Part shown: one piece after another, positions 7,553 to 14,348 of the stretch | How the letters are laid out: each line of letters opens with the position of its first letter | How positions within the stretch are numbered: the stretch's first letter is position 1 | DNA from: an uncultured Eubacteriales bacterium | Lineage (GTDB): Bacteria > Bacillota > Clostridia > Oscillospirales > Oscillospiraceae | Assembly (NCBI GenBank): GCA_949744025.1 | Contig: CATJWA010000321.1 | Span: forward strand, 1-23,532 | Direction: 5' to 3' | Length of the DNA: 23,532 nucleotides | Notes under the pieces: generated by a model | Told to the model about the DNA's origin: nothing | The model's input: only the letters and a program-made list of their open reading frames with translations | Database searches by the model: none | Program-made: the position numbers and the translations under genes

Positions 7553-7584
7553 CAAAAACCGCGGCGGCGCAATCGGGGTTTTTG
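7553..7584 (+). other. Leader stem-loop upstream of tctB
   Basis: Perfect 8-bp stem CAAAAACC (7553-7560) with GGTTTTTG (7577-7584) around a GC-rich 16-base loop, followed by T-rich sequence. It could be a weak attenuator or a transcript-stabilising 5' hairpin. It matches no riboswitch family that I recognise. Confidence 0.35.
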
Positions 7585-7645
7585 TTCATTTTATTTCAGT
7601 CCGGCGCAAAACAGAAAAAATAAACCGAAAAGGAGATTGCAGGCA

Positions 7646-8134
7646 TTGGAAAAGCTGAAAAAAGACCGACTGTTGGGCATTATCGTCCTTGTCATTGCGG
7701 CCTTCTTTGCCTACTTCACGGGCAAGCTTGGAGCGACAAACTTCGAGGGTGACCCGGGGCCGAAGATGTTCCCCTACATGGGCTCGATTATCATGGCGCT
7801 GTGCGGCATAATGCTCCTGGTAAAGCCCGAAAAAAAGGAAAAGGGAAAATTCCTCAGCCGCGACGAGCTCAAGCACGCCGCACTCCTGTTCGGCATCTAC
7901 GTGCTGTTCGTTGTAATGATGAAGTACCTCGGCTTCGTGATAACCGCGCCGATAGTGCTGTTTATCGTTTCCTTCCTGTTTTCCAAAATTTCGGATCCCG
8001 ACGCGGCGACAAAGAAAAGAATCATCCGAAGCCTTATCTATTCCGCGGCAGTTACCGCCGCGCTGTATCTGGTTTACGTCGTGGCGCTGGACGCGAAGCT
8101 TCCAAGCGGCGCGCTGCTCAAGCTGCTGAGATAA
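7646..8134 (+). CDS. tctB: Tripartite tricarboxylate transporter, TctB family small membrane subunit
   Basis: 162 residues from a TTG start, with about four hydrophobic helices (LLGIIVLVIAAFFAYF near the N-terminus; later GSIIMALCGIMLLV, HAALLFGIYVLFVVMM, and the C-terminal SAAVTAALYLVYVV). The length and the GDPGPKMFPYMG motif after helix 1 fit the TctB family, the small membrane partner of TctA in secondary, binding-protein-dependent uptake of carboxylates. Two TTG codons are possible. The one at 7646 has AGGAG (7631-7635) 10 bases upstream, whereas TTG 7637 is only 1 base away, so 7646 is preferred. It is the first gene of the tctBAC unit, 13 bases before tctA. Confidence 0.88.
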   Translation: MEKLKKDRLLGIIVLVIAAFFAYFTGKLGATNFEGDPGPKMFPYMGSIIMALCGIMLLVKPEKKEKGKFLSRDELKHAALLFGIYVLFVVMMKYLGFVITAPIVLFIVSFLFSKISDPDAATKKRIIRSLIYSAAVTAALYLVYVVALDAKLPSGALLKLLR

Positions 8135-8147
8135 GGGGGAAAAGAAA

Positions 8148-9629
8148 ATGCTCAATTACCTGCTCCAGTCTCTGGGCACCCTGTGCTCGTTTACAGGCAT
8201 AATGTACATACTGATCGGCTCCGTGGCCGGGCTTCTTTTCGGCTCGCTGCCGGGGCTTTCGGGCGGCACTATAATGGTTCTGCTGCTGCCGATAAGCTAC
8301 AAGATGGACCCCGTGCTGGCCATGGCGCTGTTTATGTCCATACACATCGGCTCGACCTGCGGCGGCTGCATCGGCTCCATCCTGCTGGGCATACCCGGCA
8401 CCAGCGGCTCCATCGCCACGACTTGGGACGGATATGAGTTTACCAAACAGGGAGACCCCGTGCGCGCGCTGTCCGCGGCCGTGGTGTGCAACTTCATCGG
8501 CACCATACCGTCAATACTCATCGCCATGGCGGCCTGCCGCACGCTGGCAAACCTCGGCGTGAAGCTCGGCCCCTGGGAGTACGCGGCGATGTGCTTCTGC
8601 GCGGTGTGCATGGTTATAGGTCTGTCCAAGGGCAACATGGTCAAGGGCTTTGTCGGCGTGGGTCTGGCGGTTCTTATCGCCTCGATAGGCACCGACCCGA
8701 TAAACGGCAGCGTGCGCCTGACCTTCGGCTCAATGGACATGTACAGCGGCATCAACGTCATCAACATCATGCTCGGCCTGTACGCGGCAAAGCTCATTCT
8801 GCTTGAGTACGCCCGCCGGAGCCGCGGCGCAAAAACTAACATAAAGGTCCGGCGCTTCAAGTGGCCCGGAAAGGACCTGAAGGACAACATCGGAAATATG
8901 ATACGCTCCTTTGTAACAGGAGCTTTCATCGGCTTCCTGCCCGGGCTGGGCGCGCCGACCTCCACGGTTATTGCCTACGCCAACGAAAAGAGTCTGGCAA
9001 AGGACTCGGAGAAGTGGGGACACGGCGCGATAGGCGGCGTTATCGCCCCCGAAATATGCAACAACGCCGGCATAGGCGGGGCTATGATACCCATGCTCGC
9101 GCTTGGCATCCCCGGAGACGCGATAATGGTGCAGTTTATGGCCGTGATGTCCATACACGGCATAACCTCCGGTCCCATGCTCATGAAAACAAACCCCGAC
9201 ATGGTATACATGCTCTTTACGGCGGCGATGGTCGCGGCTGTCTTTGTGCTGCTGGTGCAGACCCTGGGGATGCCGATGTTCCCGAAGTTCATCTCTTTCC
9301 CCTACCACTACCTGTACCCGGCCATCATCGTGGTCAGCTTCCTCGGCTCATACATGACCGCCGGCAGCATCTTCGGCGTTATAGTTACCGTGTGCGCCTG
9401 CGCGCTGGGTCTGGCGATGGACTATTTCGACATACCGATTATGCCGTTTATCATGACTTATATTCTTGCCTCGCTGTTTGAGAAAAACGTGCGGCAGGCC
9501 ATGAATTTCTCGCTCGTGGGCGTGCAGGAGTTTTTCACTCGTCCCGTGTCGCTGATATTTATCATTGCCGGAGTGGCCGTGCTGGGAATGCATTTTGTAA
9601 AGCCGCTGATAAGTAAGGTCAGGGAGTGA
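8148..9629 (+). CDS. tctA: Tripartite tricarboxylate transporter permease, TctA family
   Basis: 493 residues, the standard TctA length and highly hydrophobic throughout. Family blocks seen: GLLFGSLPGLSGGTIMVLLLP near the N-terminus, LLGIPGTSGSIATTWDGYEFTKQGDPVRAL near residue 85, GFLPGLGAPTSTVIAYANEK near 262, and APEICNNAGIGGAMIPMLALGIPGDA near 300. It forms the main transmembrane channel driven by an ion gradient, using substrate delivered by TctC. AAGGGGGAAAAG precedes the ATG. Members of this family carry citrate, other di/tricarboxylates, aromatic acids and more, so the family alone does not give the substrate. Its placement between two GREs suggests it imports their substrate. Confidence 0.96.
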   Translation: MLNYLLQSLGTLCSFTGIMYILIGSVAGLLFGSLPGLSGGTIMVLLLPISYKMDPVLAMALFMSIHIGSTCGGCIGSILLGIPGTSGSIATTWDGYEFTKQGDPVRALSAAVVCNFIGTIPSILIAMAACRTLANLGVKLGPWEYAAMCFCAVCMVIGLSKGNMVKGFVGVGLAVLIASIGTDPINGSVRLTFGSMDMYSGINVINIMLGLYAAKLILLEYARRSRGAKTNIKVRRFKWPGKDLKDNIGNMIRSFVTGAFIGFLPGLGAPTSTVIAYANEKSLAKDSEKWGHGAIGGVIAPEICNNAGIGGAMIPMLALGIPGDAIMVQFMAVMSIHGITSGPMLMKTNPDMVYMLFTAAMVAAVFVLLVQTLGMPMFPKFISFPYHYLYPAIIVVSFLGSYMTAGSIFGVIVTVCACALGLAMDYFDIPIMPFIMTYILASLFEKNVRQAMNFSLVGVQEFFTRPVSLIFIIAGVAVLGMHFVKPLISKVRE

Positions 9630-9648
9630 GCCATGGCCAATTTCAAGA

Positions 9649-9671
9649 GTACCGCGGCAAAAGCCGCGTAC
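9649..9671 (+). other. Intercistronic stem-loop between tctA and tctC
   Basis: CGCGGC (9653-9658), AAAA loop, GCCGCG (9663-9668), with a bulged C and three further pairs outside (GTA with TAC). No T tail follows, so it is not a terminator. Its position fits a transcript-processing or stabilising hairpin allowing more binding protein than permease to be made. Confidence 0.5.
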
Positions 9672-9696
9672 CAATAAAACAAGGAGGACCAATGAA

Positions 9697-10818
9697 ATGA
9701 AAAAGAGTATAGCTGTTATTCTCGCGCTGGTTATGCTGCTTGCCCTGTGCGCCTGCGGCGACAACGGCAGCACTGCCCCTGCGCCCGCCGCCACCCCCGC
9801 TCCCGCGGACAACAACGCTCCCGCGAACGGCAATGCCCCCGCGGACAACACGCCTCCGGCCGACGACAAGCCGGAGATAAGCTGGCCGGCCGACACCGTG
9901 ACGGTATATGTTCCCGCCGACGTCGGCGCGCCGCTGGACCTGGCCACGCGCGTGCTGGTTGACTGGCTGACCGAGAAAACCGGAGGCACTTTCGTTGTCG
10001 AAAACGATGCTGCCGGCGGCGGCGCCCGTGCTGCCAACCTCACTGCTCAGGGTGAGAACGACGGCACCGTGCTCATGTCCTGCGGCTGCGGTCAGATAAT
10101 ATCCGCCTATAACGGAAGCTGGGAAATCAACCTTGCCGACCCCGAGTATTTCAGCGTTATCGCCCCCAACATCGGTCTGGCCCTTCCCTCCGGCGGCGTA
10201 TTTGTAACTCAGCCCGACGCGCCCTACAACAGCATTCCCGAGCTGGTAGAGTATGTCGAGGCCAACCCGAACACCGTCACCGTGGCTGTGGTCATGGGCA
10301 CCCCGCATGAGGTGCGTCTCAAGCTCATTACCGAGCATTACGGCATCTCCGACAAGGTCCGCTGGGTCTCCTGCACCAACAACGACGCTCTGACCGGCCT
10401 GCTCGGCGGCACGATAAACCTCGGCTGCCTGACCGAGACAGTCGGTCCGCAGTATGTCGCCGACGGCAGCCTGAAGGGTCTGCTCAACAGCCGCACCGAG
10501 CGCGGCTACGCCGACGACGAGCTCAAGGAAGCTCTTGACTCCATCCCCATAGTGCCCGACATCATCGACGGCGACTGCGAGGACCTCGTAATCGCCTGGC
10601 CGATGCTGGTTGTCGGTCCCGCCGGCATGGACGATGAGCTCTGCCGCTACATCAACGACTGCATCGCCGACATTGTCAACAGCGAGGAGTACATGGAGCG
10701 CGTGTACGGCCTCGGCGGCACAAACACCTATCAGCCCATGACGGTTGAGGAAATCCGCCAGGTTGTCGCCGACGCTGACGCCCAGCTCGCGGAAATCTGG
10801 GCCAACTTTGAAAGCTGA
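9697..10818 (+). CDS. tctC: Tripartite tricarboxylate transporter substrate-binding lipoprotein, TctC family
   Basis: 373 residues. The signal peptide MKKSIAVILALVMLLALCACG ends in a lipobox with predicted lipidated Cys20, so the mature protein is anchored outside the membrane, as expected for a Gram-positive. A Pro/Ala/Asn-rich linker spans about residues 24-60. The binding domain begins near WPADTVTVYVPADVGAPLDLATRVL, the usual TctC position for ligand-loop contacts, and continues with ENDAAGGGARAAN and MGTPHEVRLKLITEHYG. TctC proteins bind the carboxylate and deliver it to TctAB. GGAGG (9683-9687) is 9 bases before the ATG. An out-of-frame ATG-AAA-TGA at 9692 overlaps the start. A strong terminator follows the gene. 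Confidence 0.93.
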   Translation: MKKSIAVILALVMLLALCACGDNGSTAPAPAATPAPADNNAPANGNAPADNTPPADDKPEISWPADTVTVYVPADVGAPLDLATRVLVDWLTEKTGGTFVVENDAAGGGARAANLTAQGENDGTVLMSCGCGQIISAYNGSWEINLADPEYFSVIAPNIGLALPSGGVFVTQPDAPYNSIPELVEYVEANPNTVTVAVVMGTPHEVRLKLITEHYGISDKVRWVSCTNNDALTGLLGGTINLGCLTETVGPQYVADGSLKGLLNSRTERGYADDELKEALDSIPIVPDIIDGDCEDLVIAWPMLVVGPAGMDDELCRYINDCIADIVNSEEYMERVYGLGGTNTYQPMTVEEIRQVVADADAQLAEIWANFES

Positions 10819-10826
10819 GCAATTTG

Positions 10827-10853
10827 AAAAGAGGCCCCTTGGGGCCTCTTTTT
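10827..10853 (+). terminator. Strong hairpin between tctC and GRE2 (terminator or attenuator)
   Basis: AAAAGAGGCCCC, a TT turn, GGGGCCTCTTTTT: a 12-bp perfect stem with a T tail. It lies 9 bases after the tctC stop and 37 bases before the GRE2 ATG. No good promoter is visible between it and GRE2, so GRE2 and the activase probably rely on partial read-through. Confidence 0.82.
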
Positions 10854-10889
10854 CAGGAATATGGACCAAATCCAAACCGGAGGGCTTAT

Positions 10890-13292
10890 ATGAACACACT
10901 TGAAAGAATCGAGAAGATAAAAAAGCGCGTGATAGTCGACCGCTATCCCATATGCATAGAGAAATTCCGTATCACGCTGGACGTGCGCGAGCGCAGCCGA
11001 AACGACCACATCATGATACAGCGCGGCAAGATACTGCGCGCCTGCGCCGAGCGTATGCCCATCGCCATAGGCGAGGATGAGCTTATCGTCGGCATCGCCT
11101 CGAGCAAGCACATGGGGCTGGAGATTGACCCCGACTACGGCGTATGGCCGCAGCACGAGATTGACTCGCTCAAGGCCGACGGCTACCTTATAGACCCGCA
11201 GGACGAGAAGGATTTGCAGGAGCTCAACAAGCGCTATCAGCCCGACACGCTCATAGGGCGCATGGGCGACGTGCTCTACGACGAGCCGCGCATCATGAAC
11301 ATGCTGCGCGCGGGGCTGATTCTGCCGCCGTGGAAGGACAAAAGCAGCGAGCGCGGCGTCGGCGGCGGCTACGCGCAGTCCGGTCTGGGCCTGGGGCCGT
11401 CGCTGGTGCTGCTGTGCGTGGAGTACGACAAGCTCATCAAAAACGGCACGCGCGAGCTTATCCGTCAGGCGCGGGAGGAGCAGGCCAAGATACGCTTCAC
11501 CGACATGGAGGCGCTCGACAGGCACCGCTATTACGACGCCGTGGTCATGGCCTTCGAGGCCATGGAGATTTTGGCGGGGCGCTATTCTGATTTAGCAAAG
11601 GACATGGCGGCGAAGGAGGAAAATCCCGAGCGCCGGGCCGAGCTGGAGCAGATTGCCGAGACCTGCGCGCGGGTGCCGATGTACCCGGCGCGCTCCTTCC
11701 GAGAGGCGGTGCAGTGCTTCTGGTTTCAGGTGCTGTTCCTCAGCCCGAGCACCACGCTGCCGGGCGGGCGCTTTGACCAGTACATGTACCCCTACTACAA
11801 GCGCGATCTCGACGCCGGGCTCATAACGCGGGAGCAGGCCACGGAGCTTTTGTGCCTGCTGCGGCTCAAGGACATGGAGCTCAACCGCACCTCCGGCAGC
11901 GAGCTGCGCAAGAAAAACTCCGGCATGGCCAAGTGGCACAACTACACCATAGGCGGCGTGGACCCCATCACGGGCGAGGACGCGACCAACGAGCTGACCT
12001 ACATGCTCATCGACTCGGCCATGATAACCAGAACGCCGCACTTCACCCTCACGCTGCGCGTGCATGAGAAAACGCCTCCGGAGCTGATGGAAAAGGCGCT
12101 GGAGTGCGTGCGCCTGGGGCTGGGAATGCCGGCCTTCGTCAGCGACGGGTCCTACACGGCGACTTTCGCCTCGCGCGGCTGTCCGTTGGAGTTCGCGCGG
12201 GACTTTGTCATGACCGGCTGTCTGGACGGCAATCTGCCCGGCAAGTCCCGCACCGGCCCCGTGCCGATGGTGACCTTCCCGCTTATCTTTGACATCTTCC
12301 GTCACGGCGGAATTGACGTTAAAACCGGTCTGCGCGTCGGCCCCGACTGCGGCAGCTTCGCGGATTTCAAGAGCTATGATGAGCTTTTCGCGGCGCTGAG
12401 CGAGGAGATAAGGTACATTCTTGCCCTGGTGTGCGAGAAAAACAACGTAGAGCTGGCCATAACGCAGGAGATACTTTTTGACCCGCTGCGCAGCGCGCTG
12501 ATGTATCAGGGCATTGAGTCTGGCAAGGACACCTGGAAGCGCGTGATGCCCTTTGAAAACTGCGCGGTTGTCAACCCCATAGGCATGGTGAACCTCGGCG
12601 ACTCGCTCGCGGCGATAAAAAAGCTGGTATTTGACGAGAAAAAGTACACCCTCGCCGAGCTTCAGACAGCGCTGGACGCCGACTGGGTGGGCTTTGAGGA
12701 TATGCAGAGCGATTTTCTCCGCGCCCCAAAGTATGGAAACGACATCGACTATGTAGACAACATCGTCGCGGAGTGTTATAATCTGCTTAACGACACGGTA
12801 GCGCACTTGCCAAACATTCTGGGCAGGCCGACGATTGCCACGGGAATTTCGATAACCTCGCATCAGCCCGGCGGCCAGCTCACCGGAGCTACGCCGGACG
12901 GGCGGAAGGCAGGCGCAATTCTCGCCGACGGCACCACCTCGCCGATGCACGGCATGGACACCTGCGGGCCGACCTGCGTGTTCAAAAGCGCGATGAAGAT
13001 TGACCAGGACCCCATGCAGGCCACTCTGCTGAACATGAAATTCCACACCACCGCGCTGAAAACAAGCGCCGACCTGGCAAAGTTGGGCGCGATGATAAAA
13101 GCGTACCTCACAAACGGGGGCAAGCAGGTGCAGTTCAACGTCGTTGACCAGGAGACGCTGAAAAAGGCGCAGGAGAGCCCCGGGCAGTACCGCGACCTTG
13201 TGGTGCGCGTCGCGGGCTACAGCACCTATTTTGTCACGCTGTCCAAAGCAATGCAGGACGAGGTGATAGAGCGCACCTCCATGGGACTATAA
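10890..13292 (+). CDS. Glycyl radical enzyme of the PFL-like family (GRE2), unassigned substrate
   Basis: 800 residues. The radical motif RVAGYSTYF is at the C-terminus with G776; the thiyl cysteine is C444 in TGCLDGNLPGKS with Asp446 at the Cys+2 position, as in GRE1. GGRFDQYMYPYYKRD lies near residue 290, preceded by SPSTTLP, so the His-Ser of glycerol dehydratase is missing. PPWKDK and GGGYAQSGLGLGPS match the equivalent stretches of GRE1, so the two are paralogues of one subfamily, though clearly diverged at the N-terminus. The ATG at 10890 follows GGAGG (10879-10883) by 6 bases. An upstream in-frame start at 10824 would run through the terminator hairpin and is rejected. The activase follows 31 bases later. 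The reaction is unknown; radical decarboxylation, C-C cleavage or elimination on an imported acid are all possible. Confidence 0.92.
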   Translation: MNTLERIEKIKKRVIVDRYPICIEKFRITLDVRERSRNDHIMIQRGKILRACAERMPIAIGEDELIVGIASSKHMGLEIDPDYGVWPQHEIDSLKADGYLIDPQDEKDLQELNKRYQPDTLIGRMGDVLYDEPRIMNMLRAGLILPPWKDKSSERGVGGGYAQSGLGLGPSLVLLCVEYDKLIKNGTRELIRQAREEQAKIRFTDMEALDRHRYYDAVVMAFEAMEILAGRYSDLAKDMAAKEENPERRAELEQIAETCARVPMYPARSFREAVQCFWFQVLFLSPSTTLPGGRFDQYMYPYYKRDLDAGLITREQATELLCLLRLKDMELNRTSGSELRKKNSGMAKWHNYTIGGVDPITGEDATNELTYMLIDSAMITRTPHFTLTLRVHEKTPPELMEKALECVRLGLGMPAFVSDGSYTATFASRGCPLEFARDFVMTGCLDGNLPGKSRTGPVPMVTFPLIFDIFRHGGIDVKTGLRVGPDCGSFADFKSYDELFAALSEEIRYILALVCEKNNVELAITQEILFDPLRSALMYQGIESGKDTWKRVMPFENCAVVNPIGMVNLGDSLAAIKKLVFDEKKYTLAELQTALDADWVGFEDMQSDFLRAPKYGNDIDYVDNIVAECYNLLNDTVAHLPNILGRPTIATGISITSHQPGGQLTGATPDGRKAGAILADGTTSPMHGMDTCGPTCVFKSAMKIDQDPMQATLLNMKFHTTALKTSADLAKLGAMIKAYLTNGGKQVQFNVVDQETLKKAQESPGQYRDLVVRVAGYSTYFVTLSKAMQDEVIERTSMGL

Positions 13293-13323
13293 CCGCTCCG
13301 ACAGGGCAAGGGAGGCTGGGAAA

Positions 13324-14262
13324 ATGACTGAAAACTACATGGACGTAACCGCTCCGATATTCAATATCCAGAGCTATTCCATACACGACGGACCGGGCAT
13401 AAGGGTGACGGTGTTTATCAAGGGCTGTCCCCTGCGCTGTCTGTGGTGCGCCAACCCCGAGTCGAACCTGGCGCGGCCGCAGCTTATGACCTACTCGGCC
13501 AAGTGCACCGGCTGCGGGCGCTGTACAGCCGCCTGCGGCGCGGGCGCCATATCCATCAGCGAGAAAGACGGGAAAATGGCCGCGATAACCGACCGCGCGC
13601 TGTGCACGGAGTGCTTCGCGTGCGTTCCGGCCTGCCCGCACGAGGCTCGCGAGCTGGCCGGCGAGGAGATGACGGTGCGCCAGGTGCTGGAAAAGGTGGA
13701 GCGGGACCGGCTGTTTATCGAGACGAGCGGCGGCGGAATGACGCTCTCGGGCGGCGAGTGCCTCATGCACCCCGATTTTTCCGAGGCTATGCTGTACGCG
13801 GCCAGGGAAGCGGGCTTTCACACCGCGGTGGAGTCGTGCTCATTTGCGCCGAACGAGGTTGTCGCGCGCGTTTTCTCCCAGTCCGACCTGTGCCTGCTGG
13901 ACATAAAGCACATGGACTCGATAACGCACAAAAAGCTCACGGGCGTGCCCAATGAGCTGATACTCGACAATATCCGCTATACATATCACATTCTTAAGAA
14001 GCCGGTCATAGTACGTGTCCCCACCATCCCCGGCTACAACGATTCCGAGGCCAACATCACCGCAACGGCCCGCTTTGTCTCGGAAAAGCTCGGTGACGAC
14101 GTGCCGGTGCACCTGCTGCCCTACCACCGCCTGGGCGAGTCGAAGAACGAGAGTCTGGGAAAGACGATGGACATGTCAATAGAGGTTCCAAGCGACGAGC
14201 ATATGCAGGAGCTGCTGGAAATTGTCAAACGCTTCGGTCTGAATGGGCAAATAGGCGGATAA
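13324..14262 (+). CDS. Glycyl radical enzyme activase (radical SAM, PflA-like with two extra 4Fe-4S clusters)
   Basis: 312 residues. It installs the glycyl radical on the partner GRE by hydrogen abstraction with a 5'-deoxyadenosyl radical. The radical-SAM CX3CX2C motif is C35, C39, C42 (GCPLRCLWC). A ferredoxin-like insert follows with two CX2CX2CX3C sets: C61, C64, C67, C71 and C94, C97, C100, C104. This is the layout of activases of glycerol dehydratase-, HPAD- and CutC-type GREs, not of the short PFL activase. SGGGMTLSGGECLMHPDF is the conserved glycine-rich block. GGGAGG (13310-13315) is the ribosome binding site. It is the only activase in the window, so it may serve both GRE1 and GRE2. 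Confidence 0.95.
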   Translation: MTENYMDVTAPIFNIQSYSIHDGPGIRVTVFIKGCPLRCLWCANPESNLARPQLMTYSAKCTGCGRCTAACGAGAISISEKDGKMAAITDRALCTECFACVPACPHEARELAGEEMTVRQVLEKVERDRLFIETSGGGMTLSGGECLMHPDFSEAMLYAAREAGFHTAVESCSFAPNEVVARVFSQSDLCLLDIKHMDSITHKKLTGVPNELILDNIRYTYHILKKPVIVRVPTIPGYNDSEANITATARFVSEKLGDDVPVHLLPYHRLGESKNESLGKTMDMSIEVPSDEHMQELLEIVKRFGLNGQIGG

Positions 14263-14267
14263 TTTCA

Positions 14268-14299
14268 AAAAAACGGAAGCCTTACAGCTTCCGTTTTTT
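14268..14299 (+). terminator. Terminator of the GRE2-activase unit
   Basis: AAAAAACGGAAGC (14268-14280), CTTACA loop, GCTTCCG (14287-14293), then six T (14294-14299). It is strong and marks the end of the metabolic island. Confidence 0.88.
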
Positions 14300-14317
14300 G
14301 TTCAAATCTGTTATTAT
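14289..14317 (+). promoter_or_regulatory. Candidate promoter of the MATE operon
   Basis: Extended -10 TG-T-TATTAT (14309-14317) with a weak -35 TTCCGT (14289-14294) at 17 bases. The -35 lies inside the 3' arm of the preceding terminator, so the two elements overlap. Confidence 0.45.
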
Positions 14318-14348
14318 AGCAGAGTGGTCAAAAATGAAGGGAGCAGAT

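Noticed and set aside
10824..10889. N-terminal extension of GRE2 from an ATG at 10824
   Set aside because: The 22 added codons run through the terminator hairpin and lack a ribosome binding site. ATG 10890 has an ideal GGAGG.
11592..13046. A long minus-strand open frame (484 codons) antisense to GRE2
   Set aside because: Shadow of GRE2 with no recognisable domain or start signal.
3731..14262. Assignment of the GREs as glycerol/propanediol dehydratase, choline lyase, isethionate lyase or 4-hydroxyphenylacetate decarboxylase
   Set aside because: The Cys-Val-Glu loop and diol His-Ser are absent, there are no shell, dehydrogenase or kinase genes, and no small HPAD subunit gene is nearby.
14298..14348. 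N-terminal extension of the MATE protein from 14298
   Set aside because: That start is within the preceding terminator T tract and upstream of the predicted -10. AAGGGAG supports ATG 14349.
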